Positions 1 to 10,250 of a stretch of DNA of 64,000 bases are shown here, in pieces. The stretch is from Paralithodes platypus (Eukaryota > Arthropoda > Malacostraca > Decapoda > Lithodidae). Both the position numbers and the translations under genes were made by a program. The notes beneath the pieces are model-generated. The model made no database searches and was not told where the DNA came from. It was given only the letters and a program-made list of their open reading frames with translations. Position 1 is the first letter of the stretch. Each line of letters begins with the position of its first letter. The DNA is taken from assembly GCA_032716605.1 (NCBI GenBank), contig JAVRFV010002372.1, positions 1 through 64,000 of the forward strand. The letters run 5' to 3'.

Positions 1-248
1 GGTAAGACAAGTTATTCTTTTTTCAAAGTCGAATATTATGTGTAAATTATTCAAGAAATAATTATTGCTTACATTGTTATACTGTAGATAAATTTGTAGT
101 TATTGTAATACATAGTTACTGTATTTATTTATTGCTCATTAATCGCCATTGGTTCATTAAGATATTTATTGCAGTATTTTTACATCTCATTATCAACAGC
201 AGTCTTTAGAAAAGGTGTTATACCCGGTATTGTCGTTGACGGTGCACA
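1..248. other. AT-rich sequence without a recognised feature
   Basis: I see no long reading frame, tandem repeat or recognisable element here. Confidence 0.5.
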
Positions 249-464
249 TTAACCCTTTCATGAACCGAGGACGCCCTGCTCTTCTGTTTTCTGGTTATTC
301 TTGGACTATTTTATTTAGATTGTGAAAGGTATTTTAAATCCTGAGGGTTTATTGAGCTAGTGTTTATCCTTTTCATCCCCTCAGATCCTTCCTAACCTGT
401 ATAAAACTTATAATGATTGCCAGAAAAAAACGTCAAATGGCGCCAGGATCGTGAGAAGGGTTAA
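249..464. repeat. TTAA-ended foldback element (family P), copy 1
   Basis: It begins TTAACCCTTTCATGAACC and ends GAGAAGGGTTAA, so both edges carry TTAA followed by CCC or preceded by GGG. The two halves are imperfect inverted repeats: 'tctggttattcttgg' on the left answers 'gattgccagaa' on the right, and 'gatccttcctaacctgtataaaa' matches the right-half consensus seen in other copies. TTAA at both ends is typical of piggyBac-type insertions. There is no coding capacity, so it is inferred to be a non-autonomous element. Confidence 0.6.
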
Positions 465-1194
465 TGAGAGGATAATGTAGCCTACTGAATTATGAAAATA
501 ATATTGTGATAATATTTATTCATAATTTTCAATATTTAGTAGCGATAATAGCATAGTTAGTTAAAGTAAATATTATTAAATTTTCTTTGAACATAAACTC
601 CAAAGAAATAGCCTACCTCATGCCGTTGCTAGAATTACATAGAAACTGTGCGGTATAATTTCACATACACAATTCTTACCGTATGTGTAAGCTAACGTAG
701 CAATATCTATTTTTTCATAATTTTATTTATGAACACACATTATTATGAAATCTTTAAGTTAAAATTGAGTCAGGAAGGAATATGAACAATACTTATCTCG
801 ATAATCCTTTATTATTGTAATTGCACCTAGAGGTTAGCGTCATTGCATGTATACCCACCCAATGTTTTATAAGTATTTCATCTGGCCTTGAATGATGCTA
901 GTGATGAGTGACCGTACACATAATCATATCAATGAAATTAATCTAACTACTTCTTGGGGTAACATTCTGCAATGTTATTCACAATTTTCTTACTATGCAC
1001 AGTCTCCTGTGATGCTTGGTCTCGTTCCTTATGCAGCGATATGCATAACTATTTTAACGATGCACACGCGCGATAGAGTAATTTAAGTGTATGTATCAAC
1101 AGAACATCAAATGTTAAAATGCACAGATTACAAAGAGACTGAATGTAGGGGGGCTCACAATGCAAACTTTTATGATTACAGGCAAGCCGGAAAC
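465..1194. other. AT-rich flank of the mariner-type element
   Basis: No gene is recognised. The short open frame at 892-1086 lacks any familiar motif. I searched by eye for the left terminal inverted repeat of the following transposase element and did not find it. Confidence 0.4.
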
Positions 1195-2271
1195 ATGCAA
1201 AGGTTCACCTTCCAAGAATATGCAGCTATGCATATGGCTTATGGTGCAGCAAATGGGAACAGTCTAGAGGCATCACGGATTTATGCAGCACGTTTTCCCC
1301 TACGACAGCAACATCCATGGCCCAGAACATTTTGCGGCATAGATAGGAGGCTTCGGGAGCGTGGTAGTGTTAGACCACGGATGGAGGAGACTGGAAGGCC
1401 ACGTGACATCACACCACATGAAGAGGAGCTAATCCTGGATGTTGTGGGAAATAATCCCCGTACAAGCACTCGTGCAGTTGCCCATGATTTAGGATTAAGT
1501 CAGTCAACAGTATGGAGAACGTTACACGATCAACTGCTTTACCCATACCACTTTCAGCGGGTTCAAGCTTTACATCCCAACGATTATCCAAGGCGACGAG
1601 AATATTGTCAATTGTTTCTCGAAAATGTTACCCAAAATCGCAGTTTCCCAAAGAGTGTGTTATTTACTGACGAGTGTACCTTTTCCAGGGATGGTATGTT
1701 TAATACACACAACCTGCATTACTGGGATGATGAAAATCCACATGTCACCTGGCCCCATGCGTATCAGCAAAGATTTTCCATTAACATTTGGTGTGGAGTG
1801 ATTAGTAGCCACCTATTAGGCCCACATGTTTTGGAGGGTACTCTGACAGGTGTCAAATATTTATAATTTCTACAAGACTCTTTGCCAGTCTTCCTTGATA
1901 ACATTCCCTTAGGAATAAGACGTCAGCTGTGGCTAATGCATGATGGTGCTCCTGCTCATTACAGCCTTCGAGTCAGGGGGTACCTTAATAACAATTTTGC
2001 CGGCAGGTGGATAGGGCGAGGTGGCCCCATTTCATGGCCAGCCAGATCGCCAGATTTGAATCCAGCGGATTTCTTCTTGTGGGGTCACCTTAAATCCCTT
2101 GTGTATCAAACTCCAGTTACCAATGAACAGGATCTGATGCAGAGAATTCTAGATGGGTGTACCAAAATTCGTGAAACTCCTGAGATATTGGAGAGGGTTC
2201 AAAGATCCTTGATCCGCCGCTATAATGTATATATTGAGGCTGATGGTGGTCACATTGAACACCTGCTCTAA
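1195..2271 (+). pseudogene. Mariner-type (IS630/Tc1/mariner) transposase with one internal stop
   Basis: The frame encodes a cut-and-paste transposase of the IS630/Tc1/mariner superfamily, about 358 codons. I chose the ATG at 1195 because the earlier in-frame start at 1087 is GTG and the residues before 1195 look non-homologous. An N-terminal helix-turn-helix region spans roughly residues 15-115, including 'LGLSQSTVWRTL'. The catalytic residues are D in 'LFTDECTF' (codon 1669), D in 'LMHDGAPAH' (codon 1942) and D in 'RSPDLNPADFF' (codon 2053). The last two are separated by 36 residues. A TAA at 1864-1866 interrupts the frame between the first and second catalytic blocks, and the same frame continues directly after it. 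Everything else looks intact, so inactivation seems recent. Terminal repeats were not located. A sequencing error at the stop is possible. Confidence 0.85.
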
Positions 2272-2318
2272 GATGTAAAACGACTTCAAACTTGGTTGCA
2301 ATTTCTAAACTTACTTAT

Positions 2319-2344
2319 TCTCTCTCTCTCTCTCTCTCTCTCTC
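2319..2344. repeat. (TC)n microsatellite
   Basis: Thirteen TC dinucleotides in a row lie just downstream of the transposase frame. Confidence 0.95.
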
Positions 2345-2660
2345 ATACACTGGAGGTAGTCTAAATCTAGGCTTATGATGGGGCATTGCGAGCTCTTGGT
2401 TCATTCGTTTATTATTTTATTTTACCTTATTACTTTATTACTTACATTCATAATTATGTGTTACTAATAACATAGCAGTACAGAATACATAACATTAACT
2501 TTGTTCATCCGTCACCTATCGCATGTAAGAAAACAGTTACTGGAAAAATAAACTAATATTATGTGAAGCACGTATTTTTTATTTGTTCCTAGTGTACAGT
2601 ATTAACCATAAACAGCAGTTAAGCCGGTTTACTTTGGGGAACAAATTATTAGTGTATATT
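2345..2660. other. AT-rich, no feature recognised
   Basis: Runs of TTATT and TTTA dominate. Nothing gene-like is seen. Confidence 0.45.
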
Positions 2661-3103
2661 ACCTCCGCCAGGAGGTTATGTTTTTACCGGTGTTGGTTTG
2701 TTTGTCTGCCTGTCTGTGAGTTTGTTACCAAGATAACTCAAAAAGGTTATGGATGGATTTAGCTCAAATTTTCAGGGATGGTCAGAAATAGTATAAGGAA
2801 CTAATGATTAGATTTTGGGTGTGATGGGGCACTCGGGAGCGCAGACCTCCGCCACGGCCCTAAAAAGTTATGGACGGATTTTGCTCACATTTTCAGGGAG
2901 TGTCAGAAATGGTATAAGGAACAACTGATTCAATTTGGGGGGTGATCAGGCACTCAGGTGCCCAGACCTCTGCCACGGCCCTAAACAAAAATTGAACGGA
3001 TTTTGATGACATTTTCAGGGATTGTCAGAAATGGGATAAGGAACAGATGGAAGATTGAGCGGCCTTGGTGGAGGTCTGCGCTCTCTGAGTGCTTTTCTAG
3101 TTC
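2661..3103. repeat. Dispersed repeat with three internal ~125-bp units
   Basis: It opens with ACCTCCGCCAGGAGGTTATG and closes with GTGGAGGTCTGCGCTC...CTTTTCTAGTT, so the ends are loosely complementary. Inside, a unit containing 'TTATGGACGGATTTTG', 'CATTTTCAGGGA' and 'GTCAGAAATGG' recurs three times, starting near 2745, 2865 and 2985, each copy separated by 'CAGACCTCYGCCACGGCCCTAAA'. The phrase 'CAAGATAACTCAAAAAGTTATGGATGGATTT' type of wording (here split over 2730-2760) resembles a repeat I recall from several marine invertebrate genomes, but I cannot name the family. Confidence 0.7.
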
Positions 3104-3200
3104 TTGGATACCATTGTTCAGATTTAATGTAAAAATAAATCATTTGGAAAATTATGTAAAGTAAATTTATCAGATAAATTATAATCAGCTATTCTAAATG

Positions 3201-3284
3201 TACAGTCGTGGCTGATAATCCTTGACCAGGGATTAATGGCAAATCACTGCCAACACTGGTCAAGGATTATCAGGCACGACTGTA
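3201..3284. mobile_element. 84-bp Tc1-like miniature inverted-repeat element
   Basis: Arms of 29 nt (3201-3229 and 3256-3284) are inverted repeats with one mismatch, separated by 26 nt. Both arms start and end with TA, and the arm tip reads TACAGTCGTGGCTGATAATC. The CAGTCGTG tip is like ends known from Tc1-type elements, and TA is their usual target. It is therefore probably a solo MITE. Confidence 0.75.
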
Positions 3285-3437
3285 CACTCTACGACATTAA
3301 TCCTGTTCTTAAATCTTTGAAGCTGTCCCGAACTGAACCGAATCTTTTCATACATTCTCTACCTAATATTGGCATTTCGGAGGTTCATTTTGATGTCTAA
3401 AGTTCGTTTTGGGACAGGATTATTGATGTAGAGTGTA
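3283..3437. mobile_element. 155-bp miniature inverted-repeat element sharing a TA with its neighbour
   Basis: The left end TACACTCTACGACATTAATC (from 3283) is inverted at the right end (to 3437), where the complement reads TACACTCTACATCAATAATC. The similarity continues inward through 'CTGTCCCGAACTGAAC' against 'GTTCGTTTTGGGACAG'. TA lies at both ends, and the left TA is the same dinucleotide that ends the 84-bp element. Confidence 0.65.
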
Positions 3438-4162
3438 CCACCGAATAACAACCACCCGACTAGACTGTCAAGTAACTCATTAAATTAGGAAGGTCGGTCT
3501 CTGACAAGGATGATATTCTGATAATTGCATTTTGTGAAATGCTTCAAAATAACGGGTCTCGAACTACGAACAGTGTGAAGCTGGTTGTTAATTTAGTGGA
3601 GCCGAGTAGAGGAGTAGGGGTGGTGAAGAGTAGGAGGGGTGGGCGTGGGGGGGAGGGGGGAAGAGGGGTAATGTGTTCTGATTCCTGCCTATAATATCAC
3701 TGGCAAGGCATTGGATAAGTTCGCTAGATTTAATTAAGTAATTTTAACTAGTTTTCCATACACTTTAGGGAAAAAGTCATAGAAAGAAATATACGCATCT
3801 CCACCTCATGAATATGTGTTGTCATTTTTTGACATTAGTTCTGAATCACCCTGGCATCGATTTGAGGCTGCAACCAACGCCATCTAGTGTATGGATGAGG
3901 TACTAATATTGGTGAAACAAATCTAGGGGATTTGTCTTCATACTTCACAGAGATACTGTATTCAATATTGATCGTTTACTTTAGGCTAAGCAATCCTCCC
4001 TACACACTTTACTAATGTCAGAATCGCCACTGTTATATAACATACCAAATGATAGTACCGTATCATTGTTCGTTATGAAAATATTTACCAACTTAATGGT
4101 TTCATTACCTCTACTATAATAAGTTTATTACTCTACCATGATATATACAATACTAGGCCTCT
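3438..4162. other. No gene; purine-rich block at 3606-3668
   Basis: The only structure I see is a G/A-rich stretch (3606-3668) made of runs such as GGGGGGGAGGGGGGAAGAGGGG. No reading frame of interest is present. Confidence 0.5.
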
Positions 4163-4370
4163 AGTCTGGTCGAAACTACATTTTCGCAGTTATATGATTA
4201 TCAAGCGTTGCTCAGGTTGATTCTACTCATTTAAATATGGCATTTACAGACATTTTCTATTCATAAATGACTGTAAGAGGAATGAACACATTAAAATCAA
4301 TTAGAAAAGTTTATTCGCTATCAGGATATTCAAAATTAACTGCGAAAACGTAATTTCACACTGATAAAGT
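4163..4370. repeat. Candidate ~200-bp foldback element
   Basis: The left segment 'CGAAACTACATTTTCGCAGTT' (4171-4191) is inverted at 4338-4358 as 'AACTGCGAAAACGTAATTTCA', with about four mismatches. Similarity weakens outside these arms, so the edges are approximate. Confidence 0.45.
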
Positions 4371-5049
4371 ATGTATTGTAGTGACCAATGAAATAACATA
4401 TTCATATAAAGCGACCAGTAACATTATATTGAAATTGTAGCCTATAGGATTGAGTTGGTTTACATCAAAGTAGCCTATTATGTATGCACCTAATAAAATT
4501 AACCCATAATAGCCTATATCAATAGTACGGGTAGGTCATAATCAAAGCTTGGGTGATTATCTTTAAACTTGAATTTTTTTAGTCATTATGTATTTGGTCA
4601 TTAAATATTTAACGAGGTAAGAGAATATAAATAATTAATGTCCTCACATTAAACAATTGAAATTAACCACAACGAATACTTTATAATTTACGTATAATGT
4701 CTGTAATGGGAATATATAATCACGAAACATATCCTAAACAGCTGTGAGCACAATTATATTATAACCCACAAGACTGCATTATTATGCTATATATTGCGTT
4801 TAACACATCAGTAAAAGTAGTTTCATGTCGGATCCCTATTATAACATGGTAAAGGATAACACACAATACATAATTATTGTCCTGTTTATTTAGATTAGTT
4901 TATGGATATACGATGTATGAACTCCTCAGCTGAACACTGGCACAAATCCACAAGTTACACCGATCTGTGGATAAAAAAAATAAAGTATTAGGTAAACATA
5001 GATAATCTTAATACAGAGCAGTGAGATATAAGAAAAATTACTGATCGAG
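4371..5049. other. AT-rich, no feature recognised
   Basis: No gene, tandem repeat or clear inverted repeat is seen. Confidence 0.4.
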
Positions 5050-5543
5050 ATTATAGGTTTGATTCCCTAAGGGAAGTAATGAAAACCTAATATTTAGCAG
5101 GGCCCCGTAATTATTGACGATATTGCCTATTAATATAATAGTCTCCCTTCAACACCCGCGGCAGCAGTTTTGAATCTCCCGCGGCGCGCGGAAGGGTCAG
5201 GGAGTATTCTCATAAGTGCACGCTTAATTCTCTTATGGAATCGTCTTATGATTGGGTACCCTACAGAAAAAAAACTTTGTAGAAAATAAAACAGAAATTT
5301 TAACTTAATATCTGTTATATTATGGCTTTCCATGCGTGGATTTCTTGTGCGCTGCGCACAAGAAATCCAGGCCCAGGCCCAGGCCCCCTAGCGGCCATTT
5401 CTTCCTTCACTGATATATCAATACTTACTAGAAATCAACGAATGGGAAGGGGATGGATGGGAGGGCCATACATCGTCAATGATTACGGGGCCCTACTAAA
5501 TATTAGGTTTTCATTACTTCCCTTCGGGAATCAAACCTATAAT
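5050..5543. repeat. ~495-bp foldback element with ~72-bp arms
   Basis: The left arm 5050-5121 ('TTATAGGTTTGATTCCCTAA' ... 'GGGCCCCGTAATTATTGACG') is inverted nearly perfectly at 5472-5543 ('CGTCAATGATTACGGGGCCC' ... 'TTCGGGAATCAAACCTATAA'). The interior is GC-richer than the surroundings (CCGCGGCAGC, CCCGCGGCGCGCGG) and contains a separate perfect palindrome. The phrase TTGACGATATTGCCT occurs at 5115 and again just outside, near 5567. Confidence 0.75.
5337..5369. repeat. 33-bp perfect palindrome
   Basis: TGGATTTCTTGTGCGC, a single central T, then the exact reverse complement GCGCACAAGAAATCCA. A 16-bp perfect stem with a one-base centre is unlikely by chance. It lies inside the larger foldback element. 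Confidence 0.9.
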
Positions 5544-6193
5544 TGAATAGTGGCCCCTCCATCTTTGACGATATTGCCTGATTACCAAGACTGGAGGGGG
5601 ACATTCGTAACAATACCTCAACCTCAGGACAAAAATAAGCCGTATAACATCTTTAAGTTTTATTGTATACAAACAATAAATAGTATAAAAAATATAAAAG
5701 ATTGCAAGCAGGGCGTGACTTCGAAGAAAGTCTGCCTGCTCATGACCAGATCTCTTACCTTAAGATCTACACATGATAAATGGGAACATCCTTGTGCCCC
5801 TACATAGAACTATAAACTCTTTGGAATATTATTCTAACCTTAACAGTATTTGTACAGTGTATATATGTTTGTACATTCTATTAATCCTATATAGTTGCAA
5901 CTATGATAGATTTCTTAAAATAAACTTTTGAACCGTCATATCAGTTCGATCACAGCTCGTGATTTATCACACTCCGGCGGAAGGTTTCTGTGGGGCTTTG
6001 GGCTATTCACCACAGGCCCCCCCCCCCCCCTTTTTCTCACCTTAACCTTAATACATAATAGCACAGACCCTACGAGACCTTCTGTCGTAAAGCTACACAG
6101 GTACGTTTTGGCAGGTATTGTGTAAGGAAAGTATGGTTTGATGCCCACAATTGAGTGTTGGCAATGTCGTCTAAAGAGAAATGTTGTAAAAAT
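5544..6193. other. Flank of the DIRS-like element; poly-C at 6017-6030
   Basis: No gene is recognised. A run of 14 C residues lies at 6017-6030. Minus-strand sequence at 6060-6150 may be the degraded 3' end of the DIRS-like element. Confidence 0.4.
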
Positions 6194-7036
6194 CTAAGAG
6201 AGACGGCCCACTTCCTGGGCCCTGCCCACTACGCCGGGATTACTTTCTTTAATAACATCCACTAACAGAGAAGCCAATGTTCTCCTAGAAACACAATTAC
6301 CTGCCTGGTTCACCCACAGAAAGCCTGGTTGTCGAGGGTGAGCTGCCCTCATAAACTTAACTAAGGCCTCCACTGGACATAAAATATGATGAGTGTGTCC
6401 GCGCTTCAACGCCGGAACAGAAAATTCTGAGAAAACATGATCAGAGTGCTCATTCTTAGCTATAAAGGTGGGAGACAGCGCGATTTGGACCTTGTCGTGC
6501 AGTCTCCCAAACCTAAGGCAATTAGGTTCGTTGCTCATCACCGCCAGCTCAGAGACCCTATTTCCTGTAGCTAAAGCCATTAGGAACACAGCCTTTTTAA
6601 GTAATGAACTAATATCTAGCGCATTATTGTATTTGCGCGATTGAAGCAAAGATAAGGCTTTATCAAGCGACCAGGTGGGCATGAGCTGACGTGGTGGTGG
6701 GCGGATCTTGAAACACGCCCTCATAAACCCTTTCTCCTCCGCCTGCGGTATCGAGAGACCAGTGAGATCAAAGAAGGGGGTTCTGATAGCAGATAAGTGA
6801 TTCTTTAACGTAACAACGGAAAAATGCTTCTGCTCAAATAAATAATCTAAGTATTTGAAGACTAGGGCTCCTGAGGCATCGGTTTGCTCTGACTCAACAA
6901 TCCAGTTCGTAAAAGCTTTCCAATGTGATTGATATTGCCTCCTGGTAGATATAGTATATTGGTGCACAAGTTTACTAGTGACACTTTCCCCATACTGAGC
7001 TAGCCATTTGGCATTGTAAATGTCCAGAAGGCAAAA
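6194..7036 (-). pseudogene. DIRS-like tyrosine recombinase, truncated
   Basis: On the minus strand an open frame of 281 codons runs from 7036 to 6194; a GTG lies at 6967, but the frame is open up to a TAA at 7037-7039. The product resembles the tyrosine recombinase of DIRS-type retrotransposons, which circularise and integrate through a recombinase instead of an integrase. The N-terminal SAM-like half ('STRRQYQSHWKAFTNWI', 'TLKNHLSAIRTPFFDLTG') is followed by the catalytic core with the first arginine in 'LATGNRVSELAVM'. At the C-terminus, where families have H-x-x-R, this copy has 'GRAQEVGRLS' and then a stop. The second-box His/Arg and the nucleophilic tyrosine are therefore missing or out of frame. 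The element's RNase H part lies just upstream in the same direction. Confidence 0.8.
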
Positions 7037-7146
7037 TTAAGCGAGGTCTGAAGGTTGCCAATTGTCTCTAAGTGGAATGCGGAGACCGGGAGCGACACCG
7101 GGTCCTTGCACCAATTGTGCAACTGGTGGTACCACGCCTGAGCCGG

Positions 7147-7620
7147 TCATAACGCGGGATTATCGAGACTACGCCCCGGTAGCCTCGTAGTTTGTGAATT
7201 ACCCTGCACATTAGAACAGAATCTGGTGGAGGAAATAGATAGATTGAAGTCCACTTGTTCCAGTCCTCCAGTAATGCATCTGGTCCCCCCCGCCGGAGTT
7301 ACCCCTTGGCGGGTCAGGAAGAGAGGTAGCTTCTGAGTCTTCTCGGATGCGAACAGATCCACTTGTGGACGGTAAGGCTTGGCAATCATTTTGTCGAAGA
7401 CGGTTTGTTTGAGAGCCCATTCTACTAATGTGCTTCGTTGCCGGAACAGAGTATCCGCCCAGATGTTCGACACGCCTGGGAGGTATGAAGCATGCAGATG
7501 AATGCTCAGCGATTCGGCTAGAGCAAAAATCTATTCTTACACTATTAGCAACTCTCGAGACCTCACTGAACCTTGTTTCTGAATGCAATGGACCGCAACT
7601 AAGTTGTCCATCCGAAATGC
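7147..7620 (-). pseudogene. DIRS-like pol fragment (RNase H region)
   Basis: Reading down the minus strand, one frame gives 'FRMDNLVAVHCIQKQGS', then TAA (7537-7539) and TAG (7531-7533), then 'HLHASYLPGVSNIWADTLFR' and 'PQVDLFASEKTQKLPLF'. This order (asparagine/aspartate-rich strand, 'PG..N.WAD.LSR' helix, 'DLFAS......P.F') is the RNase H end of DIRS-type pol proteins. The reverse transcriptase that should precede it is absent; similarity stops near 7640, so the copy is 5'-truncated. It is separated from the recombinase frame by about 110 nt containing stops. Confidence 0.75.
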
Positions 7621-7975
7621 TATTGATTTCCCTTGCCGTGGGCTTGGAGAGCCGTGGGCTTGGAGAAAATATAGAGGAACTAGAAGCTCTTGTTTGTTGA
7701 TGTGCTAGTTTCCAATACCAGTGTAACAGATTCTCTACATACATACATGCATTCAAGCATACACTCTAGCTAAAGACTGAGTGGTCGATAAATAATATGG
7801 ATTCCGTCTTATGTCCTAATGCCGGAAATATTTTTAGCCATTGAAAATAAAAGTTTTAATTTGATAATAAAAGCTCTCATCTCAAGTCAGCAGTGTAAAA
7901 AACTCCATGTATGTAAAGCCTTATACCATGTGATCAGAGAATGCGTGAGTACAGGCATTATGTTTCCTTTGTTAT
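7621..7975. other. No feature recognised
   Basis: Sequence between the truncated DIRS-like copy and the next repeat. A short duplication of 'GCCGTGGGCTTGGAGA' occurs at 7636-7670. Confidence 0.4.
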
Positions 7976-8070
7976 AACCCTTTCTGTATGAGGACGACCA
8001 TCTTCGTTTTGTTCTGGCTATTGTTAGACGATTATATTCAATTTAGGAATGATATGTGGGAGTCAAAGGG
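7976..8070. repeat. Half copy of family P foldback element
   Basis: The sequence 'TAACCCTTTCTGTATGAGGACG', 'TTCTGGCTATTGTTAGACGA' and 'TTCAATTTAGGAATGATATG' follows the left-half pattern of the TTAA-ended family. The right half is not present. Confidence 0.5.
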
Positions 8071-8448
8071 TCAACTGTAATGCAGTAGCCTAATTCTTCA
8101 TTTAAAGTTAAAGTTACATTCCAGAAACACAAAACTTATAGTGAAACAACCTGAAGAGAAGCATATGTTTCTGTAGATGTTCAAATTATTATTCACTATA
8201 CTAGTTCTCATATTGTACTTGACAGTGAAGCATAGCAACTTTTATGTTAATTTTTGTCTCTTATATAATCAAGCAACTTGAAATAAGAAGACTTTAAGTG
8301 AGGAATACCTGTAGTTTTTACCTCGTTGATTCCGAGAGGGCCTTACCAAGCTGAGTATATTCTAGTGATAGCCAGAATAAAGTGCAATTGACGTCATCAA
8401 GTAGTTGACCTATATGACCTTTTCCTAAAGTGACCGTTGCTGCCATGG

Positions 8449-9152
8449 TATCTATACCCGACACAGCAAACTTGACAGTAATACTGATCCCTAACCTCTT
8501 TGTAACTCAAAAGATGATAGTGTAAACAGGCTGTAAGTTTCCGCATCTATTTTCTGGTCGATTCTTCCCAAATGATAGGAATATCAGCTCAATTGCCCTT
8601 TCATTTAAAGTTGTATTAACCCTTAATTAACGGGGCCCGACTTAAGTCCGTATCTAAAAACCTGGACTATGTGGCGGGGCCCGACTTAAGTCCATGTGCA
8701 ATTTTGGCGCAATATTGTCTCTATGAGAGAGCCGAGCGGTGGGAGGAACGTAGGTTGCCTCATGACCGCTCGCCATGACCGTCGTGGGCCCACTAACATG
8801 TACTCCACACTACTCCACCCTCTCTCACTCGCTATACACGTAATTATGTAACAAAATTACCGTATTTTAGCTATTTTGCCCTTCGGTTGCACGATCGTTG
8901 CAAGACAACCAGTGATCGTAGAAGGATGGTTCGGGTGTCATTGGAAAGCTCAATTTACGCCCTTTCAGGGATAGATACATGTATTACGCTCTGGCTCTTG
9001 TTTATGCATGAAAAAGAGCACGGAAACAACGCCATTTATGGTAAAAAAAAAACGCTGGGCGACACGGTCAAATATACCGCCTAGGCCGCTCGTTGAGTGT
9101 TAAGTTACGGGATCACAATTTCTGTCAAGTTCGCTGGTGCCGGGTATAGCTC
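8449..9152. repeat. Foldback element split by an insertion
   Basis: Left end 'TATCTATACCCGACACAGC' with 'AAACTTGACAG' (8449-8480) is inverted at 9120-9152 ('CTGTCAAGTTCGCTGGTGCC', 'GGGTATAGCTC'). The interior contains 'GATCCCTAACCTCTTTGTAA' and 'TTCTTCCCAAATGATAGG', which recur at 41.4 kb and 44 kb. The right interior is displaced by the 8616-9103 insertion. Confidence 0.6.
8616..9103. mobile_element. TTAA-flanked insertion (~490 bp)
   Basis: TTAA occurs at both edges (8616-8619 and 9100-9103). The left tip TTAACCCTTAATTAACGGGG and the complement of the right tip, TTAACACTCAACGAGCGGCC, are loosely similar. It interrupts the surrounding foldback. Inside is a direct repeat of GGGGCCCGACTTAAGTCC near 8632 and 8676. 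I see no transposase, so a non-autonomous TTAA-targeting element is inferred. Confidence 0.5.
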
Positions 9153-9329
9153 TTTTGCTAGACAACAGAAATTCACAAATGTTTGCACAAATAGATCTTT
9201 AATGTGTTTTGTCTTTGTATACTCAAACTGCAGACCAATTCAGTGCATACTTTTGATACCAAGTGATGTAAAAATGACATCATTACATGTTTTTCACTGA
9301 CATTATTATTGATTTCAGTGTCTTTAATT

Positions 9330-9424
9330 CCTTCAGTGTACAATGACACGGTTTTGTATCTTTTATGCTAATATTAGACAATGTTATTCAACTTAAGAAA
9401 TACATTATGGAACCAAAGGGGTAA
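9330..9424. repeat. Half copy of family P foldback element
   Basis: 'CTTCAGTGTACAATGACACG', 'TTATGCTAATATTAGACAA', 'TTCAACTTAAGAAATACATT' and 'AAAGGGGT' follow the family P left-half order. It is degraded. Confidence 0.4.
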
Positions 9425-9794
9425 AACCTATCTCAATTTACGCTTCTAACTCCCACTTGTCCTTCTGAAGCTGTATACAATCGTCTAAAGGTAGCCTGCA
9501 GAATGTGAAATGTGAGTGTCATCGTACTGATAGGGATTTTCTTGCATATTTTCTTAACTGACTAGGAGAATGGTTGATACTGCAATCTGGCATAGGGAAT
9601 GTCGAATGTGCAGCAAGGTGAAATGGGGGGGAGCCTAGACAATTCATACGCAGTGATTGAATTAGTACAGTACATCGATAAAACAAACTAACCACAAAAA
9701 TGATAACTTATTACATACTGTACACACTCACAGTACATACAATATGTAAGACCGTGGGTTATATTTCTAGCCAGGGCGAAAACAAAATGTGTAT

Positions 9795-10035
9795 GTACAG
9801 TTGTGGACAGATGAAACAGATACACCCTTGGTCTGTCCAAGACCTCAATAGAGGGCAGCACAATTAGTGCCCATAAATTATCTGGTAACAGTGATGGTGT
9901 GGGGGTAGGAGATGAAGGTATGGGGTGGAAGGAGGGTGGCGAGGGAGGGGGAAGGAGGGTACAGGAGTGAGAGGGGGAACTAGCGGCGAGGTGGTAGCAG
10001 GTGGGGGTGGAGGGAAGTGGTTGGCTAATTACTTT
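9795..10035 (+). repeat. 240-bp dispersed repeat with Tc1-like tip, copy 1
   Basis: It begins TACAGTTGTGGACAGATGAA, then 'AAGACCTCAATAGAGGGCAG', a purine-rich middle and 'GGAAGTGGTTGGC'. The same sequence is present inverted at 19380-19620. The TACAGTTGTGG tip is similar to Tc1-type ends. The purine-rich middle, with runs of GGAGGG and AGGAGG, is unlike the flanks. Confidence 0.75.
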
Positions 10036-10215
10036 ACTATGAAAACATAATTTTGTGTTTTGAATATTCTTTGGTATTATGATTGCACAATATTGGATTG
10101 CTGGTATTAATGAAACATAATACTGTTAAAGTTGTAGCAAATTGAAACAAAGACATCCTCCAATATGAAACTGTGTTTTTTTACCTCAAGAATCTTACAT
10201 GGGAGAGGGGAGAGG

Positions 10216-10250
<35 letters not shown>

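Noticed and set aside
1281..1591. Minus-strand frames opposite the mariner-type transposase
   Set aside because: They are shadows of the plus-strand coding region.
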